Assembly (NCBI RefSeq): GCF_016734805.1
Contig: NZ_JAERQG010000001.1
Span: forward strand, 62,001-126,000
DNA from: Marivirga atlantica
GTDB taxonomy: Bacteria; Bacteroidota; Bacteroidia; Cytophagales; Cyclobacteriaceae
Length of the DNA: 64,000 nt
Reading direction: 5' to 3'
The position numbers and the translations under genes were made by a program. The notes below the pieces were generated by a model, which saw only the letters and a program-made list of their open reading frames with translations, did not search any database and had not been told where the DNA came from. Within the stretch, counting starts at the first letter, position 1. Each line of letters opens with the position of its first letter. This document shows positions 33,759 to 42,710 of this stretch, piece after piece.

Positions 33759-36002
33759 TTAGAAGAAATAGGTCAGACTTGCTCTGGCAAAAAATGGAGT
33801 GCCAGGTGTAAAGTGTATTTCTGAAGTTGGCTCTAATTCATTTCTAAGACGCGACTCCGTCTCAAACTGCGCTTCTTTCCATTCTTCATCAAGTATATTT
33901 TCAACCGACAAACCTATCTGGAAACTAGGTCTTGTGTAATTCAATACAGCATCTAATAAGAAATAACCTTCAGCTGTGATGCTATTATCCTCATTAGCTG
34001 GTCTGTCATCAAGATAACGATAACGCAAGCTTCCATTGATACCGTTCTTAAAATCAAAACTAAGACCTCCAATGCTTGTAAAAGTTGGAGCTAATGGGAT
34101 ATTATTATTGCCTTCATCCTCATCAAGTGCTACTGGGTCGGTTAGGTTGACATCAGTATCAAAATAGAGCCAATCAAGTAGCTGATACCTTACAGATACG
34201 CCAATTCCTTTTCGCTCGGTACGTCCACTCGGCTCTACAATTCCTGCATCTCCTACGTAAACAAATTCTTGCTCTAAAAATAAATACCATAGAGCTGCAT
34301 TTACTGTCATATTAGGAAAAGGCTTAAACGTGCTCCCAATATCGCTGCTATAGGCTTTTGGTAAAATATCTTCACCATTTTGAGCTACTACAACTCTTGT
34401 ATCATTCGAATGAAAGCCAATTCCTCCTTTTGCAAAAAGATTCACACTTTGATTAAGCTTATAATTAAGATTCAACTTAGGACTCAAAATACCTCTCTCT
34501 TCACTTTGTGTTTCATAATTTGTTTGAAGTTTATCCACATAGTTGAAAACAAAATAATCGTATCTAAGCGAAGCAGTGGCTGAGAACCTTGAATTGAACT
34601 GCATATTCTCAGAGACATAGGCATTAAAATTTAGTTCATCAACGTCTCCACGTGCATAATCAAATAGTACTTCCTTTCTGTTTATTGTTTTGGAAAGTCT
34701 TATGTCATTAACATCGTCATACCTGATTCCGCCACCAACCGTAGTGAATACATCAACACCCGCTAGGCGATCATCTCTCTCATATGAACCTTTATAGCCA
34801 TATATTTTCCGCGCTTCACTTTGGGTTATTTGATCTCCATTTATAGGATCCTCCAAGAAAAAAGTAAAGTTCGATACCAGATTGAATTTATAATCGATCA
34901 AATAAAGTTGATGGCTGAGACTACTTTGGTCGTCAATCGGTTTCAAATATTGCAGATTGAGATTTGTACGGCTTGTTTCACCACCTTCAGTATCATCTAT
35001 ACTTCCAAATCTGCTGATCATTCCACTTTCGACAGCTCTTACAGGTATTTGACCTGATGCATCCCATGAGCTGGTAAAAGTTGAGGCAGAAGCTTCTATC
35101 AAACTATTGTCTGCTAAACGAGTAGAATACTTTCCCATAAAGTTTATTCTTGAAAAGTTCTGATCACTTTCAAAATACCCATCGGTCAAGTAAAACTCAG
35201 ATGCAAAATACAAATCCTGCTTTTCCTTCTTGTCCAGTAAATCAATCATACTTACAGTTCGAAGTGTACCGAATTGTCCACCTTCAAGTTTTACACTGCT
35301 TTTATCTAAATACGATTTGGTTTTAAAGCCTGCGTAACCAGCCGTATTAAAATTACCTTGATCGGCATAGTAAGGCCCTTTGTTAAAATCAACCTGTTCA
35401 ATAGTTTCAGGAATCAAAAAGTGTAAATCTGAATAACCCTGGCCATGGGCATGCGAAACCATATTAACCGGCATTCCATCTACTGATAGTGTTATATCTG
35501 TTCCGTGATCAATATCAAAGCCTCGTAAAAATATTTGCTCAGCTTTTCCTCCACCCGCATGTTGGGCTATAAATAAGCCGGGAATTATTCTGAGTACTTC
35601 CTGGCTACTTTGTATAGGCCTAAGATTAATATCAATTTTCGATATTTTTTGAAGGTTCTTTTTCTCATCTACAGAAACCATTACATCTTTCAATTGAATG
35701 CTGCATTCAGACAACGTAAAGTTCTCTTTAGTATCAGCAGTAAGCATTATCTCTTTGCTTACCGATTCAAAACCCACATGAGATAGTTTGATCTGGTAAT
35801 TACCTGGTTCAAGTTCTATCTTATAAGCTCCGAATTTATTGGTAGATGTCCCAATTTCATCGTTTAAAAGAATATTTACATCTGAGAGTGGCTCCCCACT
35901 ATCTGATTGAATAAAACCTGACAATTCTATATTTTGAGCCTGAAGCGCATCTGGAAGCAGACAGATGCCTATCAGTAGTATAGTTATCTTTAAATAATTC
36001 AT
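33759..36002 (-). CDS. TonB-dependent outer-membrane receptor
   Basis: 747 residues. After a signal peptide (ITILLIGICLLPDALQAQ) comes a carboxypeptidase-regulatory-like domain (about 25-105, NIELSGFIQSDSGEPLSDVNILLNDEIG). The plug domain (IIPGLFIAQHAGGGKAEQIFLRGFDIDHGTDITLSVDGMPVNMVSHAHGQGYSD) and a 22-strand barrel ending in the aromatic ASLTYFF follow. The His-containing plug loop (VSHAHGQGYSD) and the upstream His-rich protein suggest a metal or metal-chelate substrate, which is inference. It would be energised by a TonB such as the one at 4824. A nested hairpin sits in its leader. Confidence 0.9.
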   Translation of the reverse strand: MNYLKITILLIGICLLPDALQAQNIELSGFIQSDSGEPLSDVNILLNDEIGTSTNKFGAYKIELEPGNYQIKLSHVGFESVSKEIMLTADTKENFTLSECSIQLKDVMVSVDEKKNLQKISKIDINLRPIQSSQEVLRIIPGLFIAQHAGGGKAEQIFLRGFDIDHGTDITLSVDGMPVNMVSHAHGQGYSDLHFLIPETIEQVDFNKGPYYADQGNFNTAGYAGFKTKSYLDKSSVKLEGGQFGTLRTVSMIDLLDKKEKQDLYFASEFYLTDGYFESDQNFSRINFMGKYSTRLADNSLIEASASTFTSSWDASGQIPVRAVESGMISRFGSIDDTEGGETSRTNLNLQYLKPIDDQSSLSHQLYLIDYKFNLVSNFTFFLEDPINGDQITQSEARKIYGYKGSYERDDRLAGVDVFTTVGGGIRYDDVNDIRLSKTINRKEVLFDYARGDVDELNFNAYVSENMQFNSRFSATASLRYDYFVFNYVDKLQTNYETQSEERGILSPKLNLNYKLNQSVNLFAKGGIGFHSNDTRVVVAQNGEDILPKAYSSDIGSTFKPFPNMTVNAALWYLFLEQEFVYVGDAGIVEPSGRTERKGIGVSVRYQLLDWLYFDTDVNLTDPVALDEDEGNNNIPLAPTFTSIGGLSFDFKNGINGSLRYRYLDDRPANEDNSITAEGYFLLDAVLNYTRPSFQIGLSVENILDEEWKEAQFETESRLRNELEPTSEIHFTPGTPFFARASLTYFF

Positions 36003-36019
36003 TTATATTTTTTTGCATA

Positions 36020-36054
36020 GCTATTCTGTGCTAAACTGATTTAGTTTGAATAGC
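36020..36054 (-). promoter_or_regulatory. Nested hairpin in the leader of the TonB receptor gene
   Basis: Outer arms GCTATTC/GAATAGC and inner arms CTAAA/TTTAG form a hairpin 18 bases upstream of the receptor ATG. It could serve as an operator or as an mRNA structure; it matches no riboswitch I know. Confidence 0.35.
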
Positions 36055-36157
36055 CAATCTTTAATAATCTAATTAGTTGAAGTGCATAGCAAATCTTCCC
36101 TTAGCTACCAGAAATGGTCTTAAGGTGATCAACTATACTTTATTGAATGAGTAACTA

Positions 36158-36553
36158 CTATAAATCTGGGGGAGGTGTTGAAGGAAGTATTGAATGGTTT
36201 AAATAGATTCTACTGTAAATAGTTGACTTAATCAGCTCTTGATAATCAAGTAGAAAGACATACTTATAAACGGGCTCATAAAAGAATGAAACAAAAACCA
36301 TATTGGTAAAGACATCCTTTCCTTCTTCAGTTATAGTAAACAGCTCTTTGAAAAGATTCCCATGGTCGCTCACATGGTGATGATGACCATGGCCGTGATG
36401 ATGGTGTGAAGACTGTACCGACTTAGTTTCATGCTCATGTATACCTGTAACTGATGATGTAGCATGCAAAAAATCATGCCCTATGGAGAGCAAGCTTCCA
36501 GAGAGTAAAATAGCATAGCTACTTAAAAACCATATTGCTATGGTTTTATTCAT
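36158..36553 (-). CDS. His-rich exported protein, putative metal-binding partner of the TonB receptor
   Basis: 131 residues. An N-terminal hydrophobic segment (IAIWFLSSYAILLSGSLLSI) looks like an uncleaved or cleaved signal. It is followed by a His cluster at about residues 28-63 (HDFLHATSS, GIHEHE, then HHHHGHGHHHHVSDHG). The C-terminal half is ordinary and ends in STPPPDL, a type of ending also seen in small proteins that precede TonB receptors in Bacteroidetes. His runs of this kind bind Zn, Ni, Cu or Co. It is 155 bases upstream of the receptor on the same strand. Role in metal uptake or sensing is inferred. Confidence 0.65.
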   Translation of the reverse strand: MNKTIAIWFLSSYAILLSGSLLSIGHDFLHATSSVTGIHEHETKSVQSSHHHHGHGHHHHVSDHGNLFKELFTITEEGKDVFTNMVFVSFFYEPVYKYVFLLDYQELIKSTIYSRIYLNHSILPSTPPPDL

Positions 36554-36652
36554 AAATCGTAATTAGGTGAATTTTGCATACAAAAAAGTGAGTACACAAA
36601 GCTCGAAAGTAATTTGCTACGAAGCAAAGTATTAAATGATGAGTGGAATAAA

Positions 36653-37231
36653 TTAGCTATTTATCTTAAAAAGCTGAAATGGTGTAATCATATAACCCAT
36701 GGCAATATCATGTTCTTCTGCATACATATCGCCTTCCAAAAGTGGCCCAATGTTTAAGCCTACAAAGATTGTATTTTCAGAACAATTATTTAAAAACTGG
36801 TCGTAATAACCCTTACCATAACCTATTCTATGACCTGTTTTGCTCCCAATAACCATAGGCACCAAAACACAATCAATCTTTTCCATATCATAGGGCTCAG
36901 CATTAACTGGTTCTGGAATTCCCCATTTATTAAGTTTCAATTGAGTATCAGCTTCTAGTTTGTAGTGAGACATTGAGGCTTGTGATAAATCAGAAATGCT
37001 GGTAACAACATCAACTGAAGGAAGCTCATTATGCAATTGCTTTATGAAGGGACGTAAATCTATTTCTCTGTTTTTTGAAATCGGTAGAAACACATGAATA
37101 GCATGAAATTGGTTTTCGGTGATAAAGCTTATCAGTCGATTGGTGATTAGTCCATTTCTAAAATCATACTCTTTTTTGGTAAGTGTCTTTCTTTTTTCGA
37201 GATAAACTCTCCTAAGTGTTTCCTTATCCAT
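36653..37231 (-). CDS. 5-formyltetrahydrofolate cyclo-ligase
   Basis: 192 residues from the ATG at 37229-37231 (MDKETLRRVYLEKRKTLT); an upstream GTG would add five residues and overlap bshC. The family motifs are VFLPISKNREIDLRPFI near residue 48, and VLVPMVIGSKTGHRIGYGKGYYDQFLNN near 125, which holds the ATP and folate site. The enzyme turns 5-formyl-THF into 5,10-methenyl-THF using ATP, salvaging folate trapped by a side reaction of serine hydroxymethyltransferase. It starts two bases after bshC ends, so the two share a transcript. Confidence 0.93.
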   Translation of the reverse strand: MDKETLRRVYLEKRKTLTKKEYDFRNGLITNRLISFITENQFHAIHVFLPISKNREIDLRPFIKQLHNELPSVDVVTSISDLSQASMSHYKLEADTQLKLNKWGIPEPVNAEPYDMEKIDCVLVPMVIGSKTGHRIGYGKGYYDQFLNNCSENTIFVGLNIGPLLEGDMYAEEHDIAMGYMITPFQLFKINS

Positions 37232-37233
37232 AA

Positions 37234-38799
37234 TTAACCATTCCACCTCATGATGTGAAACTGCAAATTAAAAGGCTCCAAAGCCTGTAACAATGATTTG
37301 ATAAAATTTTTGTCTGACCTATAGAATGACAGGAAGTTTTCTTTCCGCTCTTGAGGTGCCCCTCCCGGGTAGAGGAAATCTTTTACTTCATCAATCTGCC
37401 TCATTTTTTCAGTATGCTTTCTTTTCTCTGCTGACAGCATTTTCTTCTCAATCTTATCAAGACCATTGATCATTTTTTGAGTCTCTGCCGCAGTCATCTC
37501 ATCAAGGCTGAAATCTATCTCACCTGCATATTGCTTTACCTCATCTAATAATTGATTAAGTGCCTGCTTTTCTTCATTTAAATGAAGTTTTTGACCACTG
37601 ATCTTTTTAGTGATGTTCTTCTTTAGGCTTTCCTTTTCAATGAAAATTTCGCCCTCAGCCATTTTAAGCTTCTTAAGCTTATGCTGGATTTTATTAGGTA
37701 TGATCATCCCAAAATTTCGAGGTAATAATATAGGGAAGGCTGTTTTGAAATGATCGAATACAGGTTTAAGCTGAAGCCAGTAGGCAACCTCTGCTGGGCC
37801 ACCTGTGTAGGCTAAATTGGGTAAAATCATTTCCTGATAGAGAGGTCTTAAAATCACATTAGGACTAAACCTTTCAGGATGCTCATCAATTTCTTGTAAA
37901 AGTTCCGCTTCAGAAAATTTGATAACACTATCTAATACTTGATATCCTTCGCCTTCTTTAACAATCCTACTTCTTAAATTATCTTTCAAGTAAAAAAAGT
38001 TAATCTCTCGCGGAAAGGTTTGGCTTTTATAGCCCATTCGATCAAGCTTATCAGATTGCTTTTCTACTAGTTCGTTAGCTGTATGCTTGGTTACATCCTC
38101 CTTAATGACTTGCTTAAACTCAGCTTTTAATGCTTTATGGTCAGCATCAAGTACAAGTAAACCTTCACTGCCATAAAGTTGATGTACATAAGCTCTTGTT
38201 GCTTCAGCTAAGTTTCTGGCATTGGCATAAGCCTTTTGAAAAAGCTTATCACCAGCATCTATCTTTTTAGCAATTTCAGACAGGCCTTCCGTTTGCATTC
38301 TTCCGACTGCACCGGTTTGCTCAGTTCCCCATTTAAATTTCTCTCCATTTACCTGAAAACTTCTTATCTCGTCAATATCATGATCTTCAGAAGCCATCCA
38401 ATAAATAGGAATAAAGTTGTAAGCAGGATATTGAGCCTTTAACTTTTTACAAGCATTAATAACAGTTATGATCTTGTAATGAAAATACAAAGGGCCGGTA
38501 AAAATATTCAGCTGATGCCCAGTGGTAACTGTGAAAGTCTGCTCATCAGCCAGTGATTCTATTTGTGTAGTTGTTAATTCATCGAGGTGTTCAATGGAAG
38601 TATACTGTTCCTTTAATACCTCCACCAACAAATTTCTATTAATACTTTCGTGCGCTTTATCCTTTATCTGATCTTCAAATTCTGCGATTGCCGGATAGCG
38701 ATGATAGAATGGTTTTAGGGGTTCTTTTTTCTGGATGAAGTCAATAAAAATTGGGGCAAACTGCCCCGTCTCAGAAAAATCTAAACAAGATACCTTCAT
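37234..38799 (-). CDS. bshC: Bacillithiol biosynthesis cysteine-adding enzyme BshC
   Basis: 521 residues, near the usual 530-540. The N-terminal Rossmann part shows FTVTTGHQLNIFTGPLYFHYKIITVINACKKL near residue 90 and FIPIYWMASEDHDIDEI near 127. The central region has RPLYQEMILPNLAYTGGPAEVAYWLQLK near 325. A long coiled coil (about 385-475, Lys/Glu-rich) mediates dimerisation, and the protein ends in FNLQFHIMRW. BshC adds cysteine to glucosaminyl-malate, the last step of bacillithiol synthesis, so this bacterium probably uses bacillithiol as its low-molecular-weight thiol. Confidence 0.93.
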   Translation of the reverse strand: MKVSCLDFSETGQFAPIFIDFIQKKEPLKPFYHRYPAIAEFEDQIKDKAHESINRNLLVEVLKEQYTSIEHLDELTTTQIESLADEQTFTVTTGHQLNIFTGPLYFHYKIITVINACKKLKAQYPAYNFIPIYWMASEDHDIDEIRSFQVNGEKFKWGTEQTGAVGRMQTEGLSEIAKKIDAGDKLFQKAYANARNLAEATRAYVHQLYGSEGLLVLDADHKALKAEFKQVIKEDVTKHTANELVEKQSDKLDRMGYKSQTFPREINFFYLKDNLRSRIVKEGEGYQVLDSVIKFSEAELLQEIDEHPERFSPNVILRPLYQEMILPNLAYTGGPAEVAYWLQLKPVFDHFKTAFPILLPRNFGMIIPNKIQHKLKKLKMAEGEIFIEKESLKKNITKKISGQKLHLNEEKQALNQLLDEVKQYAGEIDFSLDEMTAAETQKMINGLDKIEKKMLSAEKRKHTEKMRQIDEVKDFLYPGGAPQERKENFLSFYRSDKNFIKSLLQALEPFNLQFHIMRWNG

Positions 38800-38844
38800 A
38801 AATATATTTTTTCATGAAGCCATTTAATTAGCTGGATTCATGTT

Positions 38845-38852
38845 CAAATATA
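38845..38852 (-). promoter_or_regulatory. Bacteroidetes -7 box for bshC
   Basis: TATATTTG on the minus strand, matching TAnnTTTG, 45 bases before the bshC ATG. Confidence 0.4.
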
Positions 38853-38889
38853 TAAAATCGTAATCTAGAAGAAAGTGTTTAGTTATTCC

Positions 38890-40200
38890 TTATTTAATTT
38901 CTGCGTATAGGTCAAACTCTGTAGCATCAATTACTTCAGCCTGAACAAAATCACCAATGCGGGCATATTGTTTCTCGGCATCAATTAACACTTCATTATC
39001 TACTTCAGGTGAATCAAACTCAGTTCTACCTATAAAATAACCACCTTCTTTTCTATCAATAAGTACTTTAAAAGTCTTACCTATTTTTTCCTGATTGAGT
39101 TCATCAGAAATAGCCGCCTGAACTTCCATGATGGTATCAACACGTTCTTGCTTCACTTCATCAGGCACATCATCTTCGGCATTATAAGCATGGGTATTTT
39201 CTTCATGCGAATAAGGGAATACACCCAATCTATCAAAGCGAGTTTCTTTCACGAAATCCAGCATCTCCTGAAAATCCTCTACTGTTTCTCCCGGATAGCC
39301 TGCGATAAGTGTGGTTCTTAAAGCTATGCCCGGTACTTTTTCTCTGATTTTCTTTATGAGAGCCTCCTGCTTTTCTCTGGTTGTACCTCTCCTCATTTCT
39401 TTTAATAAGCGGGTAGAACCATGTTGAAGTGGCATATCTAAATAATTGCAAATATTATCTCTTTCAGCAATTACATCTAGAATATCTTCAGGGAAACCTG
39501 TCGGGAAAGCATAGTGCAGCCTAATCCATTCTATTCCCTCAACATCGGATAGTTGACGAAGCAATTCTGCTAAATTTCTTTTCTTATAGATATCAAGTCC
39601 ATAATAGGTTGAATCTTGGGCAATAAGCAGCAATTCTTTCACACCATTTCTAGCAAGATTCTTAGCTTCCTTTACAAGTTCTTCAATAGGACGAGAAACA
39701 TGTTTGCCACGCATTAACGGAATGGCGCAAAAAGAGCATGGTCTGTCACATCCCTCAGCAATTTTCATGTAAGCAAAATGACTAGCTGTAGTTGTTACAC
39801 GCTCACCTACTAATTCATGCTTATAATCCGCATTGAACTTCTTTAATAGCAAAGGCAATTCCATTGTACCAAAGTAAGCATCTACTGCTGGGATTTCTTT
39901 TTCAAGATCATCCTTGTAGCGTTGAGATAAGCAGCCAGTTACATATAATTTATCAATCATCCCTTCACCTTTGGCATCAGCATAGCGCAGAATAGTATCG
40001 ATAGATTCTTGCTTGGCATTATCAATGAATCCACAAGTATTCACTATGATTATGTTGCTATCATCTTCTTCAGACTCATGAGTGACATCAATCTCATTAC
40101 CCTTTAATTGAGTAATCATCACCTCAGAGTCTACCAGGTTTTTAGAACAACCTAGTGTTACAACATTTACCTTATCTTTTTTTAGTCCTTTAGTCTTCAT
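38890..40200 (-). CDS. rimO: Ribosomal protein S12 methylthiotransferase RimO
   Basis: 436 residues. The N-terminal UPF0004 domain has VTLGCSKNLVDSEVM, NTCGFIDNAKQESID and YVTGCLSQRY, giving the auxiliary-cluster cysteines. The radical SAM core has CDRPCSFCAIPLMRG near residue 150. A TRAM domain closes the protein from about 370. The KNLVDSE motif distinguishes RimO from MiaB. It adds a methylthio group to the conserved Asp near residue 88 of ribosomal protein S12. It lies close to ftsY and the rpmB operon, a neighbourhood seen in other Bacteroidetes. Confidence 0.95.
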   Translation of the reverse strand: MKTKGLKKDKVNVVTLGCSKNLVDSEVMITQLKGNEIDVTHESEEDDSNIIIVNTCGFIDNAKQESIDTILRYADAKGEGMIDKLYVTGCLSQRYKDDLEKEIPAVDAYFGTMELPLLLKKFNADYKHELVGERVTTTASHFAYMKIAEGCDRPCSFCAIPLMRGKHVSRPIEELVKEAKNLARNGVKELLLIAQDSTYYGLDIYKKRNLAELLRQLSDVEGIEWIRLHYAFPTGFPEDILDVIAERDNICNYLDMPLQHGSTRLLKEMRRGTTREKQEALIKKIREKVPGIALRTTLIAGYPGETVEDFQEMLDFVKETRFDRLGVFPYSHEENTHAYNAEDDVPDEVKQERVDTIMEVQAAISDELNQEKIGKTFKVLIDRKEGGYFIGRTEFDSPEVDNEVLIDAEKQYARIGDFVQAEVIDATEFDLYAEIK

Positions 40201-40281
40201 GTAAATTATTTTCTATGCCTAAAGAGATGAGCCTTAAATTACCTTATAATCAATTGCTTAAGCTCAAATTATTTCGGGCTG

Positions 40282-40289
40282 CAAAGGTA
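40282..40289 (-). promoter_or_regulatory. Bacteroidetes -7 box for rimO
   Basis: TACCTTTG on the minus strand, matching TAnnTTTG, 81 bases before the rimO ATG. Confidence 0.45.
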
Positions 40290-40373
40290 ATCAAAATTAA
40301 GCAGGAAACGTTCCATCACTTTTTAATTGTCTTCAAATATTTTGGATTGAGTTTTGCTTGTCGGAATATGTAA

Positions 40374-40381
40374 TATCTTTG
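40374..40381 (+). promoter_or_regulatory. Bacteroidetes promoter of the DUF6452-DUF6048 pair, abutting the start codon
   Basis: TATCTTTG (-7) with TTTG at 40353-40356 as -33, spacing 17. The ATG at 40388 begins only six bases after the -7 box, so the mRNA would be leaderless or nearly so. Confidence 0.55.
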
Positions 40382-40387
40382 CAGCCA

Positions 40388-40852
40388 ATGAATTTGATAC
40401 GAAATTTTATCATTATTTTACTCATAGCCGCAGTCATAGCCTGCGATGTTGACTCTAACTGTGGGAGCATAGCCGTGAATTATGTTACGCTTTCCTCCTA
40501 TACAACTAACCTTAACCAGGAAGAAAGTCTGGCAGAGATAACTTATGACTCCATTATTAGCCCACAAACTGATAGTGTATTTATAAAAGACAGTACAACT
40601 GCTAATCTCATTTTACCGCTTGATCCAGGAAGTAGTCAGACTGATTTTTATTTCTATTACAATGAAGGTGGTGACACCATAAGTTTCACCTATGGAAAAA
40701 GGACAAGAGTAGATTCACCGGAATGTGGGATTGACTTTGAGTTTGTAGGCTTGGACACCATATTTCAAACCTATGATTCCATGATTATCGTTAACGACAC
40801 TTTAAGAAGAACAATCAATGCGCCTAATATTAAGTTTTACATTAATCAGTAG
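40388..40852 (+). CDS. DUF6452 family lipoprotein
   Basis: 154 residues from the ATG at 40388. The upstream in-frame start lies inside the promoter and is rejected. The lipoprotein signal is FIIILLIAAVIAC. The mature part begins DVDSNCGSIAVNYVTLSSY and is beta-rich, with an internal Cys (SPECGIDFEFVGLDTI) that may pair with the early Cys. This matches the DUF6452 family, unknown in function and usually found next to DUF6048, as here, where the genes overlap by 35 bases. An outer-membrane-associated pair is the likely picture. Confidence 0.72.
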   Translation: MNLIRNFIIILLIAAVIACDVDSNCGSIAVNYVTLSSYTTNLNQEESLAEITYDSIISPQTDSVFIKDSTTANLILPLDPGSSQTDFYFYYNEGGDTISFTYGKRTRVDSPECGIDFEFVGLDTIFQTYDSMIIVNDTLRRTINAPNIKFYINQ

Positions 40853-41591
40853 TCTTTTATTTAGTGGCAGTTCTTTTGCTCAGCTTCAATCCAGGAATGC
40901 TTCATCGAACAACGCTAATTCGAAGCAAAACAATCAGGAACAAGCTCCAGATACCACTAAAGTAAATGAGTATAAACCTAAAGTTCCCAAGGAGTTCTTC
41001 ATCCCTACCGGAATCAGGATAGGTACTGACTTGGTAGCCCTTGGTATTGATGCATTTGGTGGCAAAAGAGAGCGCTATGAGTTTCAGGCAGACATCGATA
41101 TTCACAGGGTTTACGTTGCTGGTAGTTTCGGAACCTCAGCCTATCGTTCTACTGGCGAAGGATTTGACTACAGCCATGAAGGTAACTTCTACAGAATTGG
41201 ACTTGATGCCAACTTCTTAAAATATGACCCCGACTACAATACTTTTACTGTAGGGATAAGATATGCCACAGCTAATTTTAGTGAACAATTAAACGTAAAT
41301 AGTACAGACGGGGTGTTTGGAGATTACACTGAAAGCTTTACTAACGACAATGTAAGAGCCAGGTGGTTTGAACTTACTACAGGCTTACGCGTAAATATTT
41401 TCAATAATTTTTATACCGGATATACCTTTAGAATACAGATCAATAGAAAGATTTTCAATGCCGATGAATTCAGATCATACGACATTCCCGGATTTGGTAA
41501 GGCAGAATTTAATAACAGATGGACTTTCAATTACTACCTGATGTACAGAATTGCCTGGAAAGAAAAAGGTGTTATGAAAAGGACTCGTTAA
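40818..41591 (+). CDS. DUF6048 family outer-membrane beta-barrel-like protein
   Basis: 257 residues. The start inside the end of the upstream gene is supported by the signal peptide it opens (MRLILSFTLISSLLFSGSSFAQ). A disordered Asn/Gln/Ser-rich segment is followed by alternating amphipathic strands (GIRIGTDLVALGIDAFG, FQADIDIHRVYVAGSFG, FTVGIRYATANFSE, FELTTGLRVNIFNNFYTGYTFRIQ) typical of a small outer-membrane barrel. It belongs with DUF6048, the partner of DUF6452. The pair is co-transcribed and probably forms one envelope unit. Confidence 0.72.
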   Translation: MRLILSFTLISSLLFSGSSFAQLQSRNASSNNANSKQNNQEQAPDTTKVNEYKPKVPKEFFIPTGIRIGTDLVALGIDAFGGKRERYEFQADIDIHRVYVAGSFGTSAYRSTGEGFDYSHEGNFYRIGLDANFLKYDPDYNTFTVGIRYATANFSEQLNVNSTDGVFGDYTESFTNDNVRARWFELTTGLRVNIFNNFYTGYTFRIQINRKIFNADEFRSYDIPGFGKAEFNNRWTFNYYLMYRIAWKEKGVMKRTR

Positions 41592-41598
41592 GGGCACT

Positions 41599-42561
41599 TT
41601 AATTAGCTCGGTTAAAGAGAGAGTCTACAAATTCCATTTTATTGAATACTTGTAAATCTTCTACTTTTTCACCTACTCCAATATATTTAACAGGTATTTT
41701 AAATTCATCAGAGATACCAATTACTACTCCACCTTTGGCGGTACCATCTAGCTTGGTAATAGCTAAAGCCGTAACATCTGTCGCTTTGGTAAATTCCCTA
41801 GCTTGTATAAGGGCATTTTGACCAGTAGAGCCATCTAAAACTAACAAAACTTCATGTGGTGCTTCAGGAACAAACTTCTGAATTACCCTCTTAATTTTAG
41901 AAAGTTCATTCATCAGATTTACTTTAGTATGCAACCTTCCGGCAGTATCAATAATAACCACATCGGCATTTTCTTCTACACCTTTTTTAACGGTATCAAA
42001 AGCCACTGAAGCAGGATCTGTATTCATTCCGTGAGAAACAACAGGTACGCCAACACGCTCACCCCACATGATCAATTGATCTACAGCTGCTGCTCTAAAA
42101 GTATCTGCCGCACCAAGCACTACATTCAAACCCTTATTTTTAAACTGAGCGGATAGCTTACCAATAGTGGTTGTTTTACCCACTCCATTAACACCTACCA
42201 CCAATAATACATACGGCCTTTTAACCCCTGAAGGAATACCGAAATCTTTTAAGTCTTCAGTATTATTTTCTGAGAGTAGAGCGGCAATTTCTTCTCGAAG
42301 AATTTTATCTAATTCCTGAGTTCCTAAATATTTATCTCTGGCTACTCTTTCTTCAATTCTTTCAATAATTTTTACCGTAGTACCCACTCCAAGATCAGAG
42401 CTTATCAGTACTTCTTCTAACTCATCAAGCACCTCTTCATCAACTTCGGACTTACCTACAACAGTACGACCAAGCTTAGTGAAAAAATTCTCTTTAGTTT
42501 TCTCAAGCCCTTTATCGAGAGATTCCTTTTTATCTTTTGAGAAAAAATTTAAGATGCCCAT
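41599..42561 (-). CDS. ftsY: Signal recognition particle receptor FtsY
   Basis: 320 residues, with the short N-terminal acidic region typical of Bacteroidetes. The N domain is followed by the G domain: VVGVNGVGKTTTIGKLSAQ near residue 117, GAADTFRAAAVDQL near 148, DTAGRLHTKVNLMNEL near 205 and ALAITKLDGTAKGGVVIGI near 262. FtsY docks SRP-ribosome complexes at the SecYEG translocon by reciprocal GTP hydrolysis with Ffh. It follows the rpmB-rpmG-DUF4295 genes on the same strand but beyond their terminator. Confidence 0.96.
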   Translation of the reverse strand: MGILNFFSKDKKESLDKGLEKTKENFFTKLGRTVVGKSEVDEEVLDELEEVLISSDLGVGTTVKIIERIEERVARDKYLGTQELDKILREEIAALLSENNTEDLKDFGIPSGVKRPYVLLVVGVNGVGKTTTIGKLSAQFKNKGLNVVLGAADTFRAAAVDQLIMWGERVGVPVVSHGMNTDPASVAFDTVKKGVEENADVVIIDTAGRLHTKVNLMNELSKIKRVIQKFVPEAPHEVLLVLDGSTGQNALIQAREFTKATDVTALAITKLDGTAKGGVVIGISDEFKIPVKYIGVGEKVEDLQVFNKMEFVDSLFNRAN

Positions 42562-42652
42562 AGTATATGATTGAAAAAGTTAAATGTACACTTGCAAGCA
42601 CATTTAAACGGTTAATAATGGTTGTGGTTATTCTTGTCAGCTATTATAAATG

Positions 42653-42680
42653 AAAAAAGTCCCACTAATAGAGGGACTTA
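42653..42680 (-). terminator. Intrinsic terminator of the rpmB-rpmG-DUF4295 operon
   Basis: Stem AAGTCCC/GGGACTT followed on the minus strand by six T residues, 30 bases beyond the DUF4295 stop. Confidence 0.75.
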
Positions 42681-42710
42681 ATAATTTCATTCATAAAACC
42701 ATGAAGCTTC

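Noticed and set aside
36003-36157. Riboswitch (for example cobalamin) in the TonB receptor leader
   Set aside because: I looked for conserved cobalamin-box and TPP-type motifs on the minus strand and found none; only a nested hairpin is visible.
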